Shown piece by piece: positions 7,324 to 14,707 of a DNA stretch of 64,000 bases (position 1 is its first letter; the number at the start of each line of letters is the position of its first letter). Both the position numbers and the translations under genes were made by a program. Where the stretch lies: the NCBI GenBank assembly GCA_002416125.1, contig DIBU01000013.1:124001-188000 (forward strand). The letters are read 5' to 3'. The notes beneath the pieces are model-generated. The model did not search any database, was not told where the DNA came from, and saw only the letters and a list, made by a program, of their open reading frames with translations. The stretch is from Halieaceae bacterium UBA5044 (GTDB lineage: Bacteria; Pseudomonadota; Gammaproteobacteria; Pseudomonadales; Halieaceae).

Positions 7324-8256
7324 ATGACCGTCGAGGCAGCACAGATCGCAGGCAGTAAAATCCTTATCACCGGCCCCACCGGGCAGGTGGCGGCGCCGGT
7401 GATTGACGCCTGGGCCGGCCAGGCCGAGTTGACTGCCCTGGCACGTTTCAGCGATCCGGCACAGCGTGCGGCGCTCGAGGGCAAGGGCGTTCGCTGCGTG
7501 GCGGTGGATCTTGCCGACCGCAACGGCTTGCGCGACCTGCCGGATGACTTCGACTACGTGCTGAACTTCGCCGTCGTGAAAACAGACAGCTTCGATTACG
7601 ACCTCGCGGCGAATGCGGAGGGGCTGGGGCGACTCATGCTGCATTGCCGTGCCGCCAAGGCTTTCCTGCACCTGTCGTCGACAGCGGTGTACGAGTATGC
7701 CGGTCACGACCCGCGTGCCGAGGATGCGCCGCTGGGCGACAACCACCGCGCCATGTTTCCCACCTACAGCATCAGCAAGATTGCCGCAGAAACCGTCTGT
7801 CGTTTTGTCGCGCACCAATTCGGCATTCCCGCCACCATTGCGCGCCTCAGCGTGCCCTACGGCAACAACGGCGGCTGGCCCTGGTATCACCTGCTGATGA
7901 TGGAGCAGGGGATGCCCATCGATGTGCACCCGGAACGACCGAACCTCTACAACCTGCTGCATACCGACGACTATATTGAAAAGCTGCCCCTGCTGCTGGG
8001 CGCCGCGAGCACCGACGTGACCACAGTCAACTTTGGCGGATCGCAGGCGGTGAGCATCGAGGACTGGTGCGCGTGGCTTGCGGAGCTGACCGGCCTGCAG
8101 CCGGAGTTTCGCGACAACCCCGCCGCATTCGGCAGTCTGGCGATTGACACTGCGCGCATGCACGAACTGATTGGCCCCACCCGGGTGGACTGGCGCGAGG
8201 GGGTACGCAATATGGTCGCCAGCCTGTCACCCCAGCTGCTGAAGCCCGGGGCCTGA
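7324..8256 (+). CDS. NAD(P)-dependent epimerase/dehydratase (extended SDR)
   Basis: A 310-residue protein. The ATG at 7324 has AAGGAG eight bases upstream and is preferred over an in-frame GTG at 7261, which would add a non-homologous tail. ILITGPTGQVAAPVI is the TGxxGxxG cofactor motif. The catalytic set is LSSTAVYEY and YSISKIAAE (YxxxK) near residues 115-160. Extended SDRs act on nucleotide sugars or other small hydroxy compounds, and the substrate cannot be named here. No glycan genes adjoin it. It is followed by a small membrane protein gene. Confidence 0.82.
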   Translation: MTVEAAQIAGSKILITGPTGQVAAPVIDAWAGQAELTALARFSDPAQRAALEGKGVRCVAVDLADRNGLRDLPDDFDYVLNFAVVKTDSFDYDLAANAEGLGRLMLHCRAAKAFLHLSSTAVYEYAGHDPRAEDAPLGDNHRAMFPTYSISKIAAETVCRFVAHQFGIPATIARLSVPYGNNGGWPWYHLLMMEQGMPIDVHPERPNLYNLLHTDDYIEKLPLLLGAASTDVTTVNFGGSQAVSIEDWCAWLAELTGLQPEFRDNPAAFGSLAIDTARMHELIGPTRVDWREGVRNMVASLSPQLLKPGA

Positions 8257-8284
8257 GGGTCGCACAGAAACGGGGAGGTGGCGG

Positions 8285-8461
8285 GTGACGCAATTGCTGT
8301 TACTGCTGGTGCTGGTGTTCAGCGCCGTGGCGCTGATGGTGGTGCTGGGTGAGCGCTTTGCCCGTCCCCTGCCTCCAGAGCGGGTGCGCCAGCTGCAACG
8401 CTGGCTGTTGCCGCTGGTCGGCCTGATGCTGCTGCTGTCGCTCGCCAGCCAGTACTGGTAG
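8285..8461 (+). CDS. Small hypothetical membrane protein (58 aa)
   Basis: A 58-codon frame from a GTG at 8285 with GGGGAGGTGG just upstream. It has two hydrophobic segments, about residues 3-22 (LLLLLVLVFSAVALMVVLG) and 42-56 (WLLPLVGLMLLLSLASQ), joined by a charged loop with RPLPPERVRQLQRW. The codons follow the GC-rich third-position habit of the neighbours. It fills the space between the SDR and the DUF1214 gene. No family is recognised; it may be a two-helix inner-membrane hairpin protein. Confidence 0.6.
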   Translation: MTQLLLLLVLVFSAVALMVVLGERFARPLPPERVRQLQRWLLPLVGLMLLLSLASQYW

Positions 8462-8556
8462 TCAGGTCACCCTTGAGGGTGATGCGCACGGATCGAAAAC
8501 ACCGCACACTGCGCGTCGCAGATGCCAATTCCATGTTCACCACGGGGACCCTGATC

Positions 8557-9672
8557 ATGTCGACGTCCGAGCTTGATGCGTTACGCAATGGCCAGCTTTG
8601 GGAAGACTTTTGTGAGAGTCTGAAAAGTGCCGGTGCGGAGATCCTGGCAGAGGGCGTGCCCGCTGACGATCTCAGCATCGCAGAGGGGTATCGCTACCTC
8701 ACACGCCTGCTGCGATTGAGTCTGGAAAAACACCTCGAGTTCAGTGACCCGGCCTGTCCGCAGTTCTATTCCCTGTCGCATGAAACCGCCAAAATCGGCA
8801 ATGACAACCCGGACAATTTTTACCAGAACTGCGCGGTAGACGGGCGCCACAGCTACCGTATTACCGGCAATGCAGGGCAGGTGGAATACCTGAGCATTGA
8901 AACCAAGGCCGGGTCCTTCGCCGGTCAGGGCGATATGGCTCCCACCGGTCACATCACCCTGGAGGATCTGGAACTTGGGCCCAATGGGGAATTCGAGCTG
9001 CTGGTCAGCGCGACCCCGCAACCCGGGAACTGGTTGCCCATGACAGAAGCCTCGGACAATATTCTGGTGCGCCAGACATTTCGCGACCGCGCGCGCGAGC
9101 CCAAGCTTGAACTGCGCATCGAGTGCCTGGACCAGCAGGCAGCCCCGGTGCTGGATCCGGCGGCGTTTGCCAGCCAGTTGCAGCGTGTCGTCCCCTTCGT
9201 GAACGGTACCGCGGGCCTGTTCCGCAACTGGATGCTGGGCTTTGCCGGGCATATCAACGCCTTGCCGCCCAATGACCAGCAGATGTGCCTGCGGGCGGGC
9301 GGCGACCCTGCGATCTTCTACCACAACAGCTACTGGCAGCTGGCCCCGGAAGAAGCGCTGCTGATTGAATTTGTGCCGCCCCGGGACTGCCGCACCTGGA
9401 ACTTCCAGCTGTCGAATTTCTGGATGGAGTCGCTGGACTACCGCTTCCATCGTATCCACATCAATCGCAGCAGTGCCCGCTACGAAGCGGACGGCAGTGT
9501 GCGCATTGTGGTGGCGGGCAGCAATCCGGGCGGCGCATTCCCCAACTGGCTGACGACCGCGGGTCATGAGTGTGGCGCCATGCTGTTGCGCTATGTCGAG
9601 GCATCGGATCATCCTCCGGTGCGCACGCGTGTCGTGGCGCTGGAGACCTTAATCGCAGGAGAGGTGGAATGA
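8557..9672 (+). CDS. DUF1214-type protein of the sulfonation cassette
   Basis: About 371 residues from the ATG at 8557 (MSTSELDALRNGQLWEDF), chosen because GGGGA sits eight bases upstream; in-frame starts at 8473 and 8533 are possible. No signal peptide or membrane helix is seen. The C-terminal part, with YWQLAPEEALLIEFVPPRD and WNFQLSNFWMESLDYRF, resembles DUF1214-containing proteins, whose biochemical role is not established. Its stop overlaps the start of the sulfotransferase (ATGA), so the two are translationally coupled. A role in binding or presenting the molecule to be sulfonated is speculation from that context. Confidence 0.7.
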   Translation: MSTSELDALRNGQLWEDFCESLKSAGAEILAEGVPADDLSIAEGYRYLTRLLRLSLEKHLEFSDPACPQFYSLSHETAKIGNDNPDNFYQNCAVDGRHSYRITGNAGQVEYLSIETKAGSFAGQGDMAPTGHITLEDLELGPNGEFELLVSATPQPGNWLPMTEASDNILVRQTFRDRAREPKLELRIECLDQQAAPVLDPAAFASQLQRVVPFVNGTAGLFRNWMLGFAGHINALPPNDQQMCLRAGGDPAIFYHNSYWQLAPEEALLIEFVPPRDCRTWNFQLSNFWMESLDYRFHRIHINRSSARYEADGSVRIVVAGSNPGGAFPNWLTTAGHECGAMLLRYVEASDHPPVRTRVVALETLIAGEVE

Positions 9673-10847
9673 GCATGACGGAACTGACGCTGGATGCAGA
9701 TGCACTGGTCGCTGCGGCCAGGGCGGTGGACGGGCTTGAAGACTTTGGTGACGACAGCTACCGCGAGCCCCTGGAAAGGCTCTTGTGGTCGCTGGTGCAC
9801 GAGGCAGACCTGAATGCGATCGGCCGCCCGGCAATGGCCCAGCGCATGCTGGATATCCTGTCGACCCGGCTGCGCGTGCAGGAGTGGCTGCGGCGCCACC
9901 CGGAAATCCGCGACGAGCAGATTGTTGAGCCGCTGGTGATTGTCGGTCTGCCCCGCACCGGGACCACGATGCTGCACCGGACCATCGCCGCTGATAACCG
10001 CATGTACGCCCCGTTGTGGTATGAAACACGTTTTCCCTGCCCGGATCTCGATTGGGACTTCACCGCTGCAGGTGACCGCCGTATTCTCGACGCCAAGGCG
10101 GAAGTGAAGATGATGGTCGACAGCAACCCCGACCTGCTGTCTGTACACCCGCTGGATGCCATGGAGCCCGACGAGGACATCATGCTGCTGGAGCAGTCCT
10201 TCTACAGCTTCAACATCCAGGCGCTGGCGAATGTGCCCAGTTTCGATGCCTCGGTCGAGGCCCAGGACCACACCATTGGCTATGAGTACCTGAAGCTGCT
10301 TTTGCAGTTCCTGCAGTGGCAGAAGAAATGTAGCGGGCAGCGCGGCGAACGCTGGGCACTCAAGGCGCCGCATCACCTGCACTACATGGACCTGGTGTTT
10401 CGCATCTTCCCGGATGCCCGCGTGGTACAATCCCACCGTGACCCGGTCGAGACCATTCCGTCGCTGGCCAGCATGATCGCCAATGTGTGGAAAGTGTATT
10501 CCGACTCCGCCGACCCGGTGGCAGTAGGGCAGCAGTGGGCCCGCAAGTTCGCCAAGGGCATGCAGCACACTATCGATGTGCGCCGTGAGATGGGCCCCGA
10601 GCGGTTCCTGGACCTCTGGTTCAAGGACACGGTCAGCCAGCCAATGGTGGAGATCGGCCGCGTCTACGACTTCCTCGGTATGGACCTGACCCCCGAAGCG
10701 AGTGTCGAAATGTCGCGCTGGCAGGACTCCAACCGGCGTGAGCTGCGCCCTGCGCACGCCTACACACTGGACCAGTTCGGCCTGACCGAAGAGGGCCTGA
10801 AGGCGCAATTCAAGGGCTACCGGGAAGCCTTTATCCTGGATAAGTGA
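9669..10847 (+). CDS. Sulfotransferase (PAPS-dependent)
   Basis: A 392-residue cytoplasmic protein. GLPRTGTTML at residues 93-102 is the 5'-phosphosulfate-binding loop. ALKAPHH at about 230-236 and DARVVQSHRDPVETIPSL at about 249-266 form the 3'-phosphate-binding region of Sulfotransfer_3 type enzymes. It transfers a sulfuryl group from PAPS to an acceptor hydroxyl or amine; the acceptor is unknown. The next two genes make PAPS from sulfate and ATP, strongly supporting activity. The start at 9669 overlaps the upstream stop, and an in-frame ATG at 9675 is an alternative. Confidence 0.9.
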   Translation: MSMTELTLDADALVAAARAVDGLEDFGDDSYREPLERLLWSLVHEADLNAIGRPAMAQRMLDILSTRLRVQEWLRRHPEIRDEQIVEPLVIVGLPRTGTTMLHRTIAADNRMYAPLWYETRFPCPDLDWDFTAAGDRRILDAKAEVKMMVDSNPDLLSVHPLDAMEPDEDIMLLEQSFYSFNIQALANVPSFDASVEAQDHTIGYEYLKLLLQFLQWQKKCSGQRGERWALKAPHHLHYMDLVFRIFPDARVVQSHRDPVETIPSLASMIANVWKVYSDSADPVAVGQQWARKFAKGMQHTIDVRREMGPERFLDLWFKDTVSQPMVEIGRVYDFLGMDLTPEASVEMSRWQDSNRRELRPAHAYTLDQFGLTEEGLKAQFKGYREAFILDK

Positions 10848-10903
10848 ACATCGTCGCCGGGGTGCCCGGCGGCTAACCTGAACCACTGCACGAGAGAGCA
10901 CAC

Positions 10904-11521
10904 ATGGCAGAGCAAAAAGCGACCAATGTCCATTGGCACGAGGGTGACATCACCCGAGAACACCGCGAGAAACTGTTGGGTCACAAAGGGGCCACGCTGT
11001 GGTTCACCGGGCTGTCCGGCAGCGGCAAGAGTACGGTGGCGGTAGAACTGGAGGGGCGCCTGAATGAAATGGGCGTGCTCGCCTATCGGCTGGATGGTGA
11101 CAACGTGCGCCTGGGCATCAACCGTAACCTCGGTTTCAGCGCGGACGACCGCACCGAAAATATCCGTCGCATCGGGGAAATCTCCAAGCTGTTTGTGGAC
11201 TGCGGCATCGTCACCCTGAGCAGCTTTATCAGCCCCTACGCCAGTGATCGGAACCAGGTGCGCGAGTTACACGAGGCAGCGGGCATGGATTTCATCGAGA
11301 TCTTTGTGGACTGTTCCCTGGAAGCCGCGGAAGCGCGTGATCCCAAGGGCCTGTACAAGAAGGCGCGCAGGGGTGAAATCAAGAACTTCACGGGCATCGA
11401 TGACCCCTACGAGGCCCCGTTCAAGCCCGAAGTGCATTTGCACTCGGACCAGCAAACGCTGACCGAAGAGGTGGATACCATCATCGCCCTGCTGCGCGAG
11501 CGCGGCATCATCAAGTCCTGA
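10904..11521 (+). CDS. cysC: Adenylylsulfate (APS) kinase
   Basis: A 205-residue enzyme with the P-loop GLSGSGKST at 36-44, followed by LDGDNVRLGINRNLGFS and DRTENIRRIGEISKLF, both standard CysC signatures. FISPYASDR and DPKGLYKKARRGEIKNFTG complete the APS site. It phosphorylates adenylylsulfate to PAPS in the cytoplasm, the donor for the sulfotransferase directly upstream. The length is normal for stand-alone CysC. It is followed after 26 bases by sat. Confidence 0.96.
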   Translation: MAEQKATNVHWHEGDITREHREKLLGHKGATLWFTGLSGSGKSTVAVELEGRLNEMGVLAYRLDGDNVRLGINRNLGFSADDRTENIRRIGEISKLFVDCGIVTLSSFISPYASDRNQVRELHEAAGMDFIEIFVDCSLEAAEARDPKGLYKKARRGEIKNFTGIDDPYEAPFKPEVHLHSDQQTLTEEVDTIIALLRERGIIKS

Positions 11522-11547
11522 TTACCCTACCCCGAACGGAGACGAAC

Positions 11548-12729
11548 ATGATCAAGCCACACGGCTCAGACGAGCTGCAACCTCTCTATGTCGCTGACGA
11601 TGCCCGTCGCGAGGCGCTGCTGAAGGAGGCGGAGCAGCTGCCGTCGCTGCTGCTCAATTCAGCGGCCGCGGCCAATGCGGTCATGCTGGGCGCTGGTTAC
11701 TTCAACCCCCTGAACGGCTACATGAATCTGGCTGACAGCCTCAGCGTGGCGGAGAAGCTGCAAACCGTCGACGGCCTGTTCTGGCCGGTGCCCATTGTCA
11801 ACCTGACCGAGGCAACGGACATCCAGCCCGGCACGCGTATCGCGCTGCGCGACCCCAATACCGAGGGCAACCCGGTGCTTGCCGTGATGGAGGTGGACGC
11901 GGTGGAGTCGGTGTCCGACGCGCAGATCGACTTTATCGCGGAGAAAGTGTTCCGCACACTGGACCCCTCGCATCCCGGCGTTGCGACCTTCAAGTCGCTG
12001 GGCCGCACCCTGCTGTCCGGCCCGATTGAGGTGCTGAATTTTTCCTACTTCCCCGGCGAGTTCCCCGACACCTTCCGCACCGCCGTGGAGATTCGCGCCG
12101 AAATCGCCTCCCGCGGCTGGAACAAGGTCGTCGCCTTCCAGACCCGTAACCCCATGCACCGTGCGCACGAGGAACTGTGCCGCATGGCGATGGAGGACCT
12201 GCATGCGGATGGCATTCTCATCCACATGCTGTTGGGCAAGCTCAAGCCGGGTGATATTCCCGCAGACGTGCGCGATGCGGCGATCCGGAAAATGGTGGAT
12301 GTCTATTTCCCGCCGAACACTGTGATGGTCACGGGTTACGGCTTTGACATGCTGTATGCCGGCCCGCGCGAGGCGGTACTGCACGCAGTCTTCCGCCAGA
12401 ACTGCGGCTGCACGCACCTGATTGTGGGGCGCGACCACGCCGGCGTAGGCGACTACTATGGCGGCTTTGACGCGCAGACCATCTTTGACGAGGAGGTACC
12501 GGCAGGTGCCCTGGAGCTGGAAATCTACCGCGCCGACCACACGGCTTACAGCAAGAAGCTGGACCGCGTTGTCATGATGCGCGACGCGCCGGATCACAGC
12601 CCGGAGGACTTCGTGCTGCTTTCGGGTACGCGGGTGCGCGAAATGCTCGGCAACGGCATCGCCCCGCCGCCCGAGTTCTCCCGGCCGGAAGTGGCCAGGA
12701 TACTCATGGATTACTACCAGAGCCTGTAG
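11548..12729 (+). CDS. sat: ATP sulfurylase, single-subunit Sat type
   Basis: A 393-residue sulfate adenylyltransferase of the homo-oligomeric Sat family, not the CysD/CysN GTPase-linked type. The nucleotide-binding QTRNPMHRAHEEL at about 198-210 holds the QxRN and HxxH motifs, and GRDHAGVGDYYGGFDAQ further on is another family block. It makes APS and pyrophosphate from ATP and sulfate. With cysC and the sulfotransferase it forms a complete sulfate activation and transfer set. A strong hairpin follows its stop. Confidence 0.96.
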   Translation: MIKPHGSDELQPLYVADDARREALLKEAEQLPSLLLNSAAAANAVMLGAGYFNPLNGYMNLADSLSVAEKLQTVDGLFWPVPIVNLTEATDIQPGTRIALRDPNTEGNPVLAVMEVDAVESVSDAQIDFIAEKVFRTLDPSHPGVATFKSLGRTLLSGPIEVLNFSYFPGEFPDTFRTAVEIRAEIASRGWNKVVAFQTRNPMHRAHEELCRMAMEDLHADGILIHMLLGKLKPGDIPADVRDAAIRKMVDVYFPPNTVMVTGYGFDMLYAGPREAVLHAVFRQNCGCTHLIVGRDHAGVGDYYGGFDAQTIFDEEVPAGALELEIYRADHTAYSKKLDRVVMMRDAPDHSPEDFVLLSGTRVREMLGNGIAPPPEFSRPEVARILMDYYQSL

Positions 12730-12732
12730 TCA

Positions 12733-12772
12733 CGGCAGGGTCGGCGCGTTCTGCGCCGGCCCACGCCTGCCG
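12733..12772. terminator. Bidirectional hairpin between sat and the TlpA-like gene
   Basis: Outer arms CGGCAGG (12733-12739) and CCTGCCG (12766-12772) enclose inner arms CGGCGC (12742-12747) and GCGCCG (12753-12758), giving a long GC-rich stem between two convergent genes. There is no run of T on either side, so it may be a weak intrinsic terminator or an mRNA 3'-end stabiliser. Confidence 0.5.
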
Positions 12773-12784
12773 CTACCCCACCGT

Positions 12785-13231
12785 TTACTTCTCGGCCTGG
12801 CTGGCGCGGTGCACCGTCACCGCCAGCAGCGACTCCAGCGTTTGTGGCCCGACCAACGTATCCAGCAATTCTCCCGCGGGGTTGATGATCAGCGTGGTGG
12901 GGAGGACGTTGGGTCGGTCCAGTCCGAGGAGGCCGGCCGGATCTTCACCCAGCGTTTCGAACTGAACCTGCAGCGCGTCGAGCTGGGCTTGTAAGGCGTC
13001 GCCAGTGGCACCGTCATAGTTCACGCCGAGCACGGTTACGCTCTCGTAATCGCTGTCCAGTGCGTTCAGTTCCGGTATCTCCTTGATGCAGGGCTTGCAC
13101 CATTCGGCCCAGTAATTGATGACCACCCACTGGCCCCGCAGGCCTTGCAGCAGGTCCGCGTTGCTTTCCGGTGCGGATGGCTGGCACGCGGTCAGGGTTA
13201 ACAGTAGCAGGGTCAGGCAGGCGCTTCTCAC
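12785..13231 (-). CDS. TlpA-like thioredoxin-fold lipoprotein
   Basis: A 148-residue protein with an N-terminal lipoprotein signal (MRSACLTLLLLTLTAC, lipobox LTAC with C16). WAEWCKPCIKE at about residues 41-51 is the WCxxC redox motif of TlpA/ResA-like proteins, and VLPTTLII carries the cis-proline. It would sit in a membrane on the periplasmic side and reduce or exchange disulfides, for instance in cytochrome c maturation or oxidative repair. The partner is not identifiable here. It is monocistronic and divergent from the arsC-like operon. Confidence 0.85.
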   Translation of the reverse strand: MRSACLTLLLLTLTACQPSAPESNADLLQGLRGQWVVINYWAEWCKPCIKEIPELNALDSDYESVTVLGVNYDGATGDALQAQLDALQVQFETLGEDPAGLLGLDRPNVLPTTLIINPAGELLDTLVGPQTLESLLAVTVHRASQAEK

Positions 13232-13333
13232 GTCCGGGTTGCTCCTTGTTGATTGGCAGAATCAGTGGAAAAAATGGCTTGGCGCGCGCAGTATGCCACG
13301 ATTGCATGGCGGCGCGGCGTCCAGCCCTTTTGC

Positions 13334-13339
13334 TATAAT
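13334..13339 (+). promoter_or_regulatory. Extended -10 promoter of the arsC-like/wrbA/sppA operon
   Basis: TGCTATAAT at 13331-13339 contains a perfect TATAAT with an upstream TG at the extended -10 position. No good -35 lies 16-18 bases before it. Transcription would start near 13346, about 23 bases before the GTG of the arsC-like gene. Confidence 0.6.
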
Positions 13340-13368
13340 GTACGCTTTTTGTCCCCGGGGAGTTTTCC

Positions 13369-13719
13369 GTGAGCGAGTTTCAGATCTATCACAACCCACG
13401 CTGTTCCAAGTCCCGCGCGGCACTCGCCCTGTTGCGGGAGCATGGCGTAGAGCCCGATGTGATTGCCTATCTGGATCAGCCGCCCAGTGCCGCGGCGCTC
13501 AAGCGCCTGCTGAAAAAGCTGGCGGTACCGGCCAGCGGGCTGCTGCGTCGCGGAGAGCCGGAATTCAAGTCGGCTGGTTTGCACTCGGGCAGTAGCGAAG
13601 CCGAGATTCTCGCCGCCATGGCTGCGTATCCCAAGCTGATTGAACGGCCGGTGGTAGTGCGCGGTGAGCGCGCCGTGATCGGCCGGCCCCCGGAGAACGT
13701 GCTGGCGCTGCTCGACTGA
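13369..13719 (+). CDS. ArsC-family arsenate reductase (glutaredoxin type)
   Basis: A 116-residue protein from a GTG at 13369, with GGGGAG seven bases upstream. It has the ArsC thiol site HNPRCSKSR with C12, and LRRGEPEF, IERPVVV and IGRPPE, which provide the three arginines expected of glutaredoxin-dependent arsenate reductases. No arsenite pump or ArsR adjoins it. The stop overlaps the wrbA start by one base. The arsC-like/wrbA/DUF2069 order recurs in gammaproteobacteria, so a housekeeping redox role is possible. Confidence 0.85.
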   Translation: MSEFQIYHNPRCSKSRAALALLREHGVEPDVIAYLDQPPSAAALKRLLKKLAVPASGLLRRGEPEFKSAGLHSGSSEAEILAAMAAYPKLIERPVVVRGERAVIGRPPENVLALLD

Positions 13720-14324
13720 TGGCCGACCCCTACGTACTGGTGCTGTATTACAGTCGCCACGGCGCCACTGCGGCCATGGCCACCCAGGTGGCGCGCGGGG
13801 CGGAGTCGGTTGCCGGCATCACCGCACGGGTGCGCACGGTGCCGTCGATATCGGCCAGCTGCGAGGCCATCGAGGATGTGATCCCCGCCGACGGCCCGCT
13901 GTATTGTGAGCTTGAGGAACTCGGCGAGTGCGCCGGGCTGGTGATGGGTAGCCCCACGCGCTTCGGCAACATGGCCGCGCCCCTGAAGTACTTCCTGGAT
14001 CAAAGCTCGGGCCTGTGGTTGAGCGGTGCATTGATCGACAAGCCGGCCGCGGTCTTCACCTCGACCTCCAGCCTGCACGGCGGTCAGGAGTCTACCCTGC
14101 TCAGCATGTTGCTGCCCCTGCTGCATCACGGGATGGTGGCCGCAGGCCTGCCATACAGTGAGCCGGGACTGATGACGGCAACCAGCGGCGGAACGCCCTA
14201 CGGTGCCTCCCACTGGGCCGGTGCCGACAACCAGAAGCGCCTCGACCCGCAGGAAGCCGCGCTGTGTCGCGCACTGGGCGCACGTGTTGCGCGGCTGTCC
14301 CTGGCTCTGGAGGCAGCGCGATGA
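13719..14324 (+). CDS. wrbA: NAD(P)H:quinone oxidoreductase, WrbA family
   Basis: A 201-residue flavodoxin-fold enzyme. LVLYYSRHGATAAMA at the N-terminus is the FMN phosphate loop; GSPTRFGNMAAPLKYFLD and TSTSSLHGGQE are conserved in WrbA/Lot6 proteins. It carries out two-electron reduction of quinones, avoiding semiquinone radicals, in the cytoplasm. Its start codon shares a base with the upstream stop, and its own stop overlaps the next start by four bases, so it is tightly coupled in the operon that runs to sppA. Confidence 0.92.
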   Translation: MADPYVLVLYYSRHGATAAMATQVARGAESVAGITARVRTVPSISASCEAIEDVIPADGPLYCELEELGECAGLVMGSPTRFGNMAAPLKYFLDQSSGLWLSGALIDKPAAVFTSTSSLHGGQESTLLSMLLPLLHHGMVAAGLPYSEPGLMTATSGGTPYGASHWAGADNQKRLDPQEAALCRALGARVARLSLALEAAR

Positions 14325-14707
14325 CCCCTGTGCAACGCCAGGGCCCAAGTCTCTGGCTGTGGCGCGCCACGTGGTTGAGCTGGGGCACTCTGTTTGGCCA
14401 GACGGCGCTTTCCCTGGCATTCACCCAGCCGCCCTGGATTATCTGGTTGGGAAGCCTGCTGCCCCTGAGCCTGTTTCTTTACGGGATGTGGCACGACCGC
14501 CTGCGCAGCTTCATCTGGTTGTGCTTTGTGTCCCTGCTCTACTTTATCGCGCTGGTGGAGCGCCTGTTTGCAACGCCGGCGGCGCCATTGCCGTGGGTCG
14601 GCATGGTCGCCGTCGTTGTACTGTTCTGTAGCGCCATGCTGTACGTGCGCTGGCGCGCCCGTGAGCTGCACACAGCCCGCGAAACCTCCCCGGAGTCATC
14701 GTCATGA
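14321..14707 (+). CDS. DUF2069 membrane protein
   Basis: A 128-residue protein from the ATG at 14321, which overlaps the wrbA stop (ATGA). There are four hydrophobic segments: about residues 18-34, 39-54, 64-83 and 90-107. The content and the position directly after wrbA match the DUF2069 family of gammaproteobacteria; the function is unknown. The C-terminus is a short charged cytoplasmic tail. The stop overlaps sppA by four bases. Confidence 0.8.
   Translation: MTPVQRQGPSLWLWRATWLSWGTLFGQTALSLAFTQPPWIIWLGSLLPLSLFLYGMWHDRLRSFIWLCFVSLLYFIALVERLFATPAAPLPWVGMVAVVVLFCSAMLYVRWRARELHTARETSPESSS

Noticed and set aside
13369..13719. Arsenic resistance locus
   Set aside because: Only an ArsC-family gene is present, without ArsR or an arsenite pump. 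The neighbours are wrbA, a DUF2069 gene and sppA, so a resistance operon is not supported.
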